Source: Pseudomonadota bacterium
Lineage (GTDB): Bacteria > Pseudomonadota > Gammaproteobacteria > Xanthomonadales > Xanthomonadaceae
Length of the DNA stretch: 9,851 bases
Reading direction: 5' to 3'
Assembly: GCA_023393895.1 (NCBI GenBank)
Contig: JAEXBT010000186.1
Coordinates: 1-9,851, forward strand
Made by a program: the position numbers and the translations under genes. Below the pieces are notes generated by a model. The model was not told the DNA's origin and did no database searches. It saw nothing but the letters and a program-made list of their open reading frames with translations. This document shows positions 1 to 5,666 of the stretch, in pieces; position 1 is the first letter of the stretch; each line of letters begins with the position of its first letter.

Positions 1-27
1 CGACATGAAGGCCTCGGCCGCGTTCAT
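1..27 (-). CDS. Possible first codons of a divergent gene (partial, unidentified)
   Basis: On the minus strand an ATG at 27-25 opens a frame reading MNAAEAFMS that runs off the window edge without a stop. A good Shine-Dalgarno sequence, AAAGGA, lies at 41-36 with an 8-base spacer. An in-frame ATG at 36-34 would add MTW but sits directly on the Shine-Dalgarno sequence. Nine codons are too few to name a product. The call rests only on the ribosome-binding site and the open frame. If real, only 18 bp separate it from the exporter start at 46, so each promoter would have to lie inside the other gene. Chance occurrence is a serious alternative. Confidence 0.25.
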
Positions 28-45
28 CCATGTCATCCTTTCCGC

Positions 46-1287
46 ATGCATTCAGCCCCCGCGCCTTCGCCCTACGCCGACCGCGTCGCCTTCCTGACCG
101 AGTTGGCGGCGCAACTGCACGCCTACGGGACCACCGCACAGCGATTGGAGGGGGCGTTGCTGGGCGTGGCCGGGCGCCTGTGCGTCGAATGCGAGCCCTG
201 GGTGAACCCGACCGGCATGATCCTGACCTTCCGCGACCCGGACGATCCGGGCAGCCACGACATCACCCGGGTGCTGCGCCTGCCCCCCGGCGAGACGGAT
301 CTGTCACGACTGGCCCGCACCGACCAGATCGCCGAGGACGTGCTTGCCGGGCGCATCGGCGTATCGGAAGGCCGTGCCGCGCTGCAGGCCCTGCCGCGCG
401 TGCCGACCCGACGCTGGCGGCTCATGCTGACCCTGGCCTTCGCGATGGTCGCGGGGGCGGTGGCCTGCCTGCTGCGGCTGCCGTGGCTCGACATCGCGAC
501 CGCCAGCTTCGCCGGGCTGATGATCGGCCTGCTGGACCAGCTCGACCGCAACATGCCGCGGCTGCGGGAGTCGAGCGAGGCGCTGGCGGGGATGCTGGCC
601 GCCGCCATCGCAGTGCTGGTGGCAGGGTTCATCGGCCCGCTCAACCTCAATACCGTGATCATTGCTTCGGTGATCGTGCTGCTGCCCGGCATGGCGTTGA
701 CCAACGCGATCAACGAGCTCACCAGCCAGCATCTGGTTGCCGGGACCGCGCGGCTTGCCGGCGCATTCAGCACCATTCTCAAGCTCACCATCGGCACGAT
801 GCTGACGCTGACGCTGGCGCGGCTCGCCGGCGTTGAGCCAGCGGTCGAGTTTTCCCGGCCACAGCCGTGGTGGGTGGAGGGCTTCGGCCTGCTGCTGGGC
901 TGCTACGCCTTTGCGGTGGCGTTCCGCGCTGCGCGGCAGGATTATCCGCTCGTGATGGTCTCCGCCGCCTCGGGTTATCTCATTTCGCGATTGGCCGGTG
1001 AGGAGTGGGGCAATATCGCCGGGGTTTTCCTGGGAGCCTTCGTGATGACCGTGGCGGGCAATCTCTACGCACGCTGGCGCAACCGTCCCGGCGCCTTGGT
1101 GCGGGTGCCTGGCATTATCCTGCTGGTGCCGGGCAGCGTGAGTTTCCGTGGCCTGATTTCGCTGATGCAGCAGCAGGACATGGACGCCGGGCAGGCCGCC
1201 CTGATGGCCGTGCTGAATATCCTGATGGCACTGATCGCGGGTGTGATATTCGGCAACCTGTTTGCGCCCACCCGACGCCATCTGTGA
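46..1287 (+). CDS. ThrE-family threonine/serine exporter (fused two-domain form)
   Basis: This 413-residue inner-membrane protein is assigned to the threonine/serine exporter family, whose characterised members expel threonine and serine using the proton gradient. Residues 13-120 form the soluble N-terminal part typical of the family, with the NPTG segment at 54-57. About ten hydrophobic segments follow, near 125-145, 150-165, 180-197, 203-222, 236-262, 277-296, 300-315, 322-343, 352-370 and 383-406. The two membrane halves (the split YjjP/YjjB-type domains) are fused here, and each carries a proline-glycine motif: LLPGMALTNAI at 212-222 and LLVPGSVSFRGL at 359-370. The ATG at 46 is the only start codon in frame within the window and has no clear Shine-Dalgarno sequence. 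The frame is open upstream to the edge. The exact substrate in this organism is inferred from the family. Confidence 0.9.
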   Translation: MHSAPAPSPYADRVAFLTELAAQLHAYGTTAQRLEGALLGVAGRLCVECEPWVNPTGMILTFRDPDDPGSHDITRVLRLPPGETDLSRLARTDQIAEDVLAGRIGVSEGRAALQALPRVPTRRWRLMLTLAFAMVAGAVACLLRLPWLDIATASFAGLMIGLLDQLDRNMPRLRESSEALAGMLAAAIAVLVAGFIGPLNLNTVIIASVIVLLPGMALTNAINELTSQHLVAGTARLAGAFSTILKLTIGTMLTLTLARLAGVEPAVEFSRPQPWWVEGFGLLLGCYAFAVAFRAARQDYPLVMVSAASGYLISRLAGEEWGNIAGVFLGAFVMTVAGNLYARWRNRPGALVRVPGIILLVPGSVSFRGLISLMQQQDMDAGQAALMAVLNILMALIAGVIFGNLFAPTRRHL

Positions 1288-1296
1288 ACCGGGAAC

Positions 1297-1324
1297 AAAA
1301 AAAGCGCCGTCGGAACGGCGCTTT
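1297..1324 (-). terminator. Strong intrinsic terminator for the H-NS gene, probably bidirectional
   Basis: A perfect 10-bp inverted repeat (1301-1310 with 1315-1324) encloses a four-base loop. Read on the minus strand the hairpin is followed by seven T residues (complement of the A run at 1297-1303), a textbook Rho-independent terminator 22 bases after the H-NS stop codon. On the plus strand the T tract is weaker (TTT, then CGTTTG), but the hairpin lies just after the exporter stop and may serve both convergent genes. Confidence 0.88.
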
Positions 1325-1346
1325 CGTTTGAACCCGATGGCTCGAT

Positions 1347-1709
1347 TCAATCCTTGATGAGGAAGTCCTCGGGCTTACGGCCTTCGGCGACATAAGCCGC
1401 CATCCAGCGCGGGTGCTTGCCGCGGCCGCTCCAGGTTTCCGCACTGTTGGCCGGATTCCGGTACTTCGGTGCCACCTTGCTGGTGGCCTTGCGCGCGGTG
1501 GCCTTACGGGCCGGCGCCTTGCGGGCGCGGCTCGCACCTGCGGAAGCGCCGAACAGCTCTTCCATGGTGTAGCCGGAGGTGCGGACGATGCGGTTGACCG
1601 CTGCGCGCACCTGGTTGATCGGCTTGCGCTTGGCCAGCACCTTCTTGCGCTTGCTGGCCTGGCTGATCAGGTCGCTGAGTTCCTTGGTCGTGAGGGTATT
1701 GATATCCAC
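1347..1709 (-). CDS. H-NS family nucleoid-associated protein
   Basis: This 120-residue basic protein is expected to bind AT-rich DNA, silencing transcription and shaping the nucleoid. Residues 1-50 form a short helical, Lys/Arg-rich N-terminal part, presumed to oligomerise, ending in YTMEELFG. Residues 57-80 are an Ala/Arg/Lys linker with RKA repeats that resembles histone H1 tails. Residues 82-118 are the H-NS C-terminal DNA-binding domain, with YRNP at 83-86 and the hallmark TWSGRGKHPRW at 92-102, in which GRGK is the likely minor-groove loop. The start is GTG at 1709: an in-frame TAA lies five codons upstream, and the next ATG (residue 49) would remove the N-terminal part. It lies 92 bp downstream of proS on the same strand, with its own candidate promoter and a strong terminator, so it is probably a separate transcription unit. 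Confidence 0.92.
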   Translation of the reverse strand: MDINTLTTKELSDLISQASKRKKVLAKRKPINQVRAAVNRIVRTSGYTMEELFGASAGASRARKAPARKATARKATSKVAPKYRNPANSAETWSGRGKHPRWMAAYVAEGRKPEDFLIKD

Positions 1710-1714
1710 GTGGG

Positions 1715-1721
1715 CCTCTCT
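1715..1721 (-). promoter_or_regulatory. Ribosome-binding site fixing the GTG start of the H-NS gene
   Basis: On the minus strand AGAGAGG ends five bases before the GTG at 1709-1707. It supports the non-ATG start, the only one that keeps the whole N-terminal domain. Confidence 0.75.
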
Positions 1722-1765
1722 TGATTATCCGTTGGGTTTATTTGGAGGCGTCCTGCCTGGCGCGC

Positions 1766-1794
1766 ATGTTAACCCGGCTGATAATCATCGGCAA
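1766..1794 (-). promoter_or_regulatory. Candidate sigma-70 promoter of the H-NS gene
   Basis: On the minus strand TTGCCG (1794-1789) and TAACAT (1771-1766) are 17 bases apart, each matching four of six consensus positions. They lie in the proS to H-NS gap, which is AT-richer than its surroundings. Transcription would start near 1759, giving a leader of about 50 bases that contains the AGAGAGG site. Prediction by eye only. Confidence 0.45.
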
Positions 1795-1801
1795 TGCCCT
1801 T

Positions 1802-3520
1802 TCACGCTCCGGACAGGCCCAGCCGGTTTTCCAAAGTGTCCCGATCCAGGTTTTCGGACTCACCGGCATCGCGCGCCCGGTATTCAAAAGTACCGGCCTG
1901 GAGGCCGCGTTCGGAAACCACCACGCGATGCGGAATTCCGATCAGTTCGATGTCGGCGAACATCGCGCCAGGGCGCAGTCCGCGGTCGTCGAGCACGCTG
2001 TCGATGCCGGCCGCCTGCAGCTCCAGATACAGTGCTTCGGCGGCAGCGGAGACCTCGGGACTGCCCTTGGGATTGATCACACAGACCGCCACAGCCCACG
2101 GTGCCATCGCCTGCGGCCAACGAATGCCGGCATCGTCATGGTTCTGCTCGATCGCGGCAGCGACGATGCGGGACACCCCGATGCCATAACAGCCCATCAG
2201 CGGATTGACGGGCTTGCCCTGTGGATCGAGCACGGTACAGGCCATCGCCTGCGAATAACGATCACCCAGCGCGAATACATGGCCAACCTCGATGCCGCGC
2301 GCGATACCCAGCGTGCCACGACCATCGGGCGAGGCATCGCCCTCCACCACGTTCCGGATATCGGCGACTTCGGGTTCGGGAAGATCGCGGCCCCAGTTGA
2401 CGCCGGCGATATGGAATCCGTTCTCGTTGGCGCCCACCACGAAATCCGCCATCGCCGCGACGCTGCGGTCGGCGATGACGCGAACCGGCATCGTCGGTTT
2501 CAGCGGCCCAAGGAATCCGGGCGCTGCATTCAGGGACTCGAGGATTTCCGCTTCGGTCGCCAATCGATAATCCGTGAGGCCGTCGATCTTGGCCAGCTTG
2601 ATCTCATTTACCGCGTGGTCGCCGCGCACCAGCGCCAAGGTGAACTGCGGTTGTCCTTCGGTGTCCTGGCCCATGATCGCCACCGATTTGACCGTGCGCG
2701 CGAGCGGAATATCCAGTAACGCCGCCACTTCCTCGCAGGTCTTCTGCGTCGGCGTGTCGACCTTGCGCAGGCTTTCGCTGGCAACCGGGCGCTCGCCGGG
2801 TGCAACGGCCTCGGCAAGTTCGACGTTCGCCGCATAATCGGATGCACCCGAAAATGCGATCGCATCCTCGCCGGAATCGGCCAGCACGTGGAATTCGTGC
2901 GAAGCGGAGCCGCCGATTGCACCGGTATCAGCGAAAACCGGGCGGAACTTCAGCCCGAGCCGGGTGAATATGCGGGAATACGCCTCGTACATGTTGCGGT
3001 ATTCGGCCTGCAGAGATTCTTCGTCGAGATGGAAGGAATAGGCATCCTTCATCAGGAACTCGCGCGCCCGCATCACCCCGAAGCGCGGGCGGATTTCGTC
3101 GCGGAACTTGGTCTGGATCTGATAGAAGTTCACCGGAAGTTGCTTGTAGCTGGCCAGTTCGCCCCTCGCAAAATCGGTAATGACTTCCTCGGCAGTGGGT
3201 GCGTAGCAGTACTCGGTCTCCTTGCGGTCGCTGATTTTCAGCAATTGCCCGCCGAATTTCTCCCAGCGCCCGGTTTCCTCCCAGAGGTCACGCGGCTGGA
3301 TGGTCGGCATCAGCACCTCAATGGCGCCGGCCCGGTCCATTTCCTCGCGCACGATCGCTTCCACCTTGCGCAGCACGCGCAGGCCGAGCGGCGACCAGGT
3401 ATACAGCCCGGCCGCAAGCTTCCGGATCATGCCGGCCTTGAGCATCAGGCGGTGGCTGGCGATTTCCGCTTCGGCCGGCGTTTCTTTTTCTGTGTGGAGG
3501 TGGAACTGCGACAGGCGCAT
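1802..3520 (-). CDS. proS: Proline--tRNA ligase (bacterial type, with editing domain)
   Basis: Cytoplasmic class II aminoacyl-tRNA synthetase that charges tRNA-Pro with proline using ATP. Its 572 residues equal, from memory, the length of the E. coli enzyme. Class II signatures are present: [10 protein letters not shown] at 107-116, the motif 2 region [17 protein letters not shown] at 139-155, and the motif 3 segment GCYGIGVSR at 443-451. Between motifs 2 and 3 is the insertion domain (about 225-405) that hydrolyses mischarged Ala-tRNA-Pro. The lysine in TVKSVAI (K278) corresponds to the editing lysine known in E. coli (K279). GHVFALG at 413-419 is also typical. From about 475 to the end is the anticodon-binding domain. 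The ATG at 3520 gives a normal N-terminus ([10 protein letters not shown]), but no convincing Shine-Dalgarno sequence precedes it. It follows the DUF4124 gene by 63 bp on the same strand, and the two may be cotranscribed. Confidence 0.98.
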   Translation of the reverse strand: MRLSQFHLHTEKETPAEAEIASHRLMLKAGMIRKLAAGLYTWSPLGLRVLRKVEAIVREEMDRAGAIEVLMPTIQPRDLWEETGRWEKFGGQLLKISDRKETEYCYAPTAEEVITDFARGELASYKQLPVNFYQIQTKFRDEIRPRFGVMRAREFLMKDAYSFHLDEESLQAEYRNMYEAYSRIFTRLGLKFRPVFADTGAIGGSASHEFHVLADSGEDAIAFSGASDYAANVELAEAVAPGERPVASESLRKVDTPTQKTCEEVAALLDIPLARTVKSVAIMGQDTEGQPQFTLALVRGDHAVNEIKLAKIDGLTDYRLATEAEILESLNAAPGFLGPLKPTMPVRVIADRSVAAMADFVVGANENGFHIAGVNWGRDLPEPEVADIRNVVEGDASPDGRGTLGIARGIEVGHVFALGDRYSQAMACTVLDPQGKPVNPLMGCYGIGVSRIVAAAIEQNHDDAGIRWPQAMAPWAVAVCVINPKGSPEVSAAAEALYLELQAAGIDSVLDDRGLRPGAMFADIELIGIPHRVVVSERGLQAGTFEYRARDAGESENLDRDTLENRLGLSGA

Positions 3521-3529
3521 GGGAAGCTC

Positions 3530-3548
3530 GCGGGACGATCAATCCCGC
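3530..3548 (-). other. Small hairpin in the proS leader
   Basis: GCGGGA (3530-3535) and TCCCGC (3543-3548) form a 6-bp stem with a 7-base loop, ending nine bases before the proS ATG. On the minus strand no T run follows, so it is not a clear terminator of the upstream gene. It could reduce ribosome access to the proS start, or mean nothing. Confidence 0.3.
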
Positions 3549-3583
3549 ATTTTGCCACGCACGGGGCGGCGCGAGGCGCGTCG

Positions 3584-3973
3584 TCAGGGCTGCGCGGTGC
3601 CTCCGCAGTTCGCCACCAGGTAGGACTCGGCCAGCTTCAGCTGGTTGGCATGCTCATCGGCGGAAAGGGTGCGATCGGGTTTGCCGTCGCCATCGCTGTC
3701 CATCAGCACATTGCTGTTGGCCTTTAGCGTGGCCAGGTTGGCGCGGACACTGGTGCATTGCGCGCTTTCGGGAGCCACCGGCTTTGCGGCAGGCCGCGGC
3801 GTATCCGTGGCGACGGCGCGCGACTTGAATACGCCCGACGCCGGGGGCGAACTGGAGTAGTGGGTGCGTCCCTGTGCGTCCTTCCACTGATATACCCGCT
3901 GCTGCGCGATGGCATGGCCCGCAATCAACGTGATCGCGGAAAACAAGGCGAGGCGGACAAGGATGGAGCGCAT
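3584..3973 (-). CDS. Secreted DUF4124 domain protein
   Basis: This 129-residue protein has an N-terminal signal peptide: basic MRSILVR, a hydrophobic stretch to about residue 19, and a likely cleavage after AIA at residue 23. It is therefore probably periplasmic. Residues 25-50 hold the DUF4124 core, with VYQWKDAQGRTHYS at 27-40. The function of this family, common in gammaproteobacteria, is unknown. A Pro/Ala-rich link leads to a C-terminal segment with two cysteines, C73 and C123, that could form a disulfide, and an acidic loop DSDGDGKPD at 92-100 that resembles calcium-binding loops. I place the start at 3973 and not at the in-frame ATG at 4027. Only the former gives a clean signal peptide, and AGGGGA (3985-3980) lies six bases before it. 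It is divergent from pssA and 63 bp upstream of proS. Confidence 0.85.
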   Translation of the reverse strand: MRSILVRLALFSAITLIAGHAIAQQRVYQWKDAQGRTHYSSSPPASGVFKSRAVATDTPRPAAKPVAPESAQCTSVRANLATLKANSNVLMDSDGDGKPDRTLSADEHANQLKLAESYLVANCGGTAQP

Positions 3974-3979
3974 GGCGAT

Positions 3980-3985
3980 TCCCCT
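3980..3985 (-). promoter_or_regulatory. Ribosome-binding site deciding the DUF4124 start
   Basis: AGGGGA on the minus strand is separated by six bases from the ATG at 3973-3971. It favours this start over the in-frame ATG at 4027, which would bury the signal peptide behind 18 extra residues. Confidence 0.75.
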
Positions 3986-3998
3986 GAGGCTTGTTCGG

Positions 3999-4027
3999 AT
4001 TGCAGCATCCGCGCCGCCGGCGTGCAA
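3999..4027 (-). promoter_or_regulatory. Candidate promoter of the DUF4124 gene
   Basis: On the minus strand TTGCAC (4027-4022) and TGCAAT (4004-3999) are 17 bases apart, matching three and four of six consensus positions. A transcript starting near 3992 would have a leader of about 20 bases containing the AGGGGA site. Spacing and placement are good but the sequence match is modest. Confidence 0.35.
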
Positions 4028-4064
4028 GCGTGGAGGGGCGTGCGTTCAAGGACGGTTGAGCCGG

Positions 4065-4070
4065 TAAACT
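4065..4070 (+). promoter_or_regulatory. Candidate -10 element of pssA, implying a leaderless mRNA
   Basis: TAAACT (four of six matches to TATAAT) ends six bases before the pssA ATG. With the usual distance from -10 box to start point, transcription would begin at or next to the A of the ATG. No Shine-Dalgarno sequence lies between them. No convincing -35 box is present at 16-18 bp spacing (TTCAAG at 4045-4050 is only 14 bp away), so the call is tentative. Confidence 0.4.
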
Positions 4071-4076
4071 GCGTCG

Positions 4077-4859
4077 ATGGCCGATCCAAGCCCCTTCGAC
4101 GACAGCGGCAGGCGCCCCGCACGCGCGGTCTACCTGCTGCCCAACCTGTTCACTACCGGCGGTCTGTTTGCCGGGTTCTACGCGATCATCGCGGCCGGGC
4201 AGGGCAAGTTCGGCCATGCCTGCGTGGCGATTTTCATCGCCGCCCTGCTCGATGGGCTCGATGGCCGTGTTGCCCGGCTCACCAATACTCAGAGCGAATT
4301 CGGCGTGCAGTACGACTCGCTGGCCGACCTGGTCAGCTTCGGCATGGCCCCAGCGCTGGTGATGTATCACTGGGCGCTGCAGTACCTGCGCCTGGACGGG
4401 CCGGCACTCGGCAAGTTGGGATGGCTCGCGGCCTTCCTGTATGCGGCCTGCGCGGCGCTGCGGCTGGCGCGATTCAATAGCCAGGTCAGCACGGTGGACA
4501 AGCGCTGGTTCGTCGGTCTGGCAAGTCCCGCGGCGGCCGCGGTGATGGCGAGCTTCGTCTGGACCCTGCACGATTTCGAGCTGCGCGGCGAAGCGTTGCG
4601 CGCGCCTGCGATCGCGCTGACCGTCGTGGTTGCGCTGCTGATGGTCAGCAACCTGCGCTACACCAGTTTCAAGGGCGGGCGTGGCGGGCCGCAGGGCGAG
4701 CGCGTGCCGTTCTGGGCGCTGCTGCTGGTGGTGGCCGCGCTGATCGCGCTGGCGATGTATCCACCGCAGACCCTGTTGATCGTGTTCGCGTTGTATGCGT
4801 TGTCCGGCCCGGTGATGGCGGTGTTCCGTCGCCGTGTCGAGGACTCGGCGAGGCCATGA
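4077..4859 (+). CDS. pssA: CDP-diacylglycerol--serine O-phosphatidyltransferase (phosphatidylserine synthase)
   Basis: This 260-residue inner-membrane enzyme joins serine to CDP-diacylglycerol to give phosphatidylserine, which is decarboxylated to phosphatidylethanolamine. The CDP-alcohol phosphatidyltransferase signature is complete: D59, D62, G63, A66, R67, G76, D80 and D84, in the spacing D-x2-D-G-x2-A-R-x8-G-x3-D-x3-D. The aspartates bind the metal ions used in catalysis. YLLPNLFTTGGLFAGFYAI at 19-37 begins the first membrane segment, and further hydrophobic segments lie near 43-58, 86-103, 116-132, 149-164, 179-195, 211-226 and 230-248. The sequence fits the membrane-embedded type II form (Bacillus-like), not the peripheral E. 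coli PssA. CDP-diacylglycerol--glycerol-3-phosphate transferase is a less likely alternative, given the N-terminal YLLPNLFTTGG. It is first in an operon, its stop overlapping the next start in ATGA. Confidence 0.93.
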   Translation: MADPSPFDDSGRRPARAVYLLPNLFTTGGLFAGFYAIIAAGQGKFGHACVAIFIAALLDGLDGRVARLTNTQSEFGVQYDSLADLVSFGMAPALVMYHWALQYLRLDGPALGKLGWLAAFLYAACAALRLARFNSQVSTVDKRWFVGLASPAAAAVMASFVWTLHDFELRGEALRAPAIALTVVVALLMVSNLRYTSFKGGRGGPQGERVPFWALLLVVAALIALAMYPPQTLLIVFALYALSGPVMAVFRRRVEDSARP

Positions 4860-5107
4860 GCTGGGACGCGTTTCAGCGCGAGGCGCTTGCCGAGCTCGGG
4901 TTGGTGCCCTGGGCATTGCGCGCACCGGGCAGCGAGGCGCCGCCACCCGATCCGCGCGTGCTGGCGCTGGTGGCGAAGGGCTTGCGGATTGCACCGGAAC
5001 GCCTGGCCGAGACGGGCGTCGTCCTGCCGCCCTACGAGCGATTGCGCGAACCCGCGGTCAAGCGCGCCCTGTGGGCGCGGGTCCGTGGCTTGCGCCGCGA
5101 GGCATGA
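4856..5107 (+). CDS. holD: Probable DNA polymerase III psi subunit, shortened form (HolD-like)
   Basis: This 83-residue protein would normally be left hypothetical. Residues 11-25 (LAELGLVPWALRAPG) closely match the N-terminal peptide of E. coli psi as I recall it (LQQLGITQWSLRRPG), the part known to bind the DnaX clamp-loader collar. Residues 32-53 resemble the psi helix ending VSPDQVLQL, and residues 63-80 (LREPAVKRALWARVRGLR) resemble the psi C-terminal helix with ARAALW. Compared with the 137-residue E. coli protein, the stretches that form the beta strands appear to be missing. Position supports the call: holD directly precedes rimI in enterobacteria, and here the stop overlaps the rimI start. 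Start and stop are both ATGA overlaps, so translation is probably coupled. GAGG lies only two bases before the ATG. The assignment is by eye from remembered sequence. An unrelated small helical protein is the alternative. Confidence 0.68.
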   Translation: MSWDAFQREALAELGLVPWALRAPGSEAPPPDPRVLALVAKGLRIAPERLAETGVVLPPYERLREPAVKRALWARVRGLRREA

Positions 5108-5577
5108 ACGCGATCGAGACACCGGCGCCGCCGCGGATGCGGAGGATGCGCCAGGAGGATCTCGATGCGGTGATGGAGATCGAGTTGCGTGCGTATCCGT
5201 TCCCGTGGACACGCGGCAACTTCCGCGACTGCATCGGTGCCGGCTACGCGATGTGGCTGCTCGAGGATGCGCGCGGCATCGTCGGATACGCGGTGGCCAG
5301 CGTGCAGGCCGGCGAGGCGCACCTGCTCAACCTGTGCATCGATCCACGACTGCAGTCGCGCGGGCAGGGGCGCCGGCTGTTGCGCGCGATCCGCGAGGTG
5401 GCGCGTGCGCAGGGCGCGCGACGCATGTTCCTCGAGGTGCGGCCAAGCAACGGCGCGGCCATCGCGCTGTACCACGACGAGGGCTTCAACGAGATCGGCC
5501 GGCGGCCGCGCTACTACCCCGATCACGAAGGCCGGCGCGAAGATGCGATCGTGATGGCGATGGAACTGCTGGACTGA
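5104..5577 (+). CDS. rimI: Ribosomal protein S18-alanine N-acetyltransferase
   Basis: This 157-residue GNAT-fold enzyme transfers acetyl from acetyl-CoA to the N-terminal alanine of ribosomal protein S18. LRAYPFPWTRGNF at 28-40 is the RimI-type N-terminal motif. The acetyl-CoA loop Q-x-R-G-x-G is at 84-89, followed by RRLL. LEVRPSNGAAIALY at 110-123 contains E111 and Y123, matching the E. coli catalytic pair E103 and Y115. GFNEIGRRPRYYP at 127-139 and REDAIVMAMEL at 145-155 complete the family pattern. The frame is open far upstream, but the ATG at 5104 gives the usual family length and overlaps the previous stop in ATGA. GAGG sits one base before it, so re-initiation after the upstream gene is likely. 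It is the last gene of its operon and converges on valS across 76 bp. Confidence 0.93.
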   Translation: MNAIETPAPPRMRRMRQEDLDAVMEIELRAYPFPWTRGNFRDCIGAGYAMWLLEDARGIVGYAVASVQAGEAHLLNLCIDPRLQSRGQGRRLLRAIREVARAQGARRMFLEVRPSNGAAIALYHDEGFNEIGRRPRYYPDHEGRREDAIVMAMELLD

Positions 5578-5603
5578 TTTCGCGCAACCCGATCACGAGA
5601 ACG

Positions 5604-5666
5604 CAGGGCCAGGACATGAAGCCCTGACCGAGGAGCAGGCAGCGGCAGCCGGCTCAGCCCAGCCGG
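5604..5666. terminator. Weak hairpins between convergent rimI and valS
   Basis: Two short inverted repeats lie here: CAGGGC at 5604-5609 with GCCCTG at 5621-5626 (11-base loop), and CCGGCT at 5649-5654 with AGCCGG at 5661-5666 (6-base loop). The second spans the valS stop codon. Neither is followed by a T run on either strand, so Rho-dependent termination is more likely than intrinsic. No gene is seen in the 76-bp gap. Confidence 0.25.

Noticed and set aside
304..1350. Minus-strand open frame of 348 codons antisense to the exporter gene
   Set aside because: Gln/His/Arg-rich composition, no domain, and it runs through the terminator hairpin.
1721..2719. Plus-strand open frame of 332 codons antisense to proS
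   Set aside because: The whole stretch is explained by ProS on the minus strand. The frame shows no family motif.
3545..3565. TGGCAAAATGC on the minus strand as a sigma-54 promoter for proS
   Set aside because: The spacing to a TTGC half-site is wrong, and a constitutive synthetase gene is an unlikely sigma-54 target.
3654..4994. Minus-strand open frame of 446 codons antisense to pssA and crossing the divergent promoter region
   Set aside because: Low-complexity Arg/Gln/His product overlapping PssA and, in another frame, the DUF4124 gene.
5616..5627. ATGAAGCCCTGA, a three-codon frame after rimI with AGGA close by
   Set aside because: Too short to call a leader peptide, no downstream gene on that strand, and likely chance within a weak inverted repeat.
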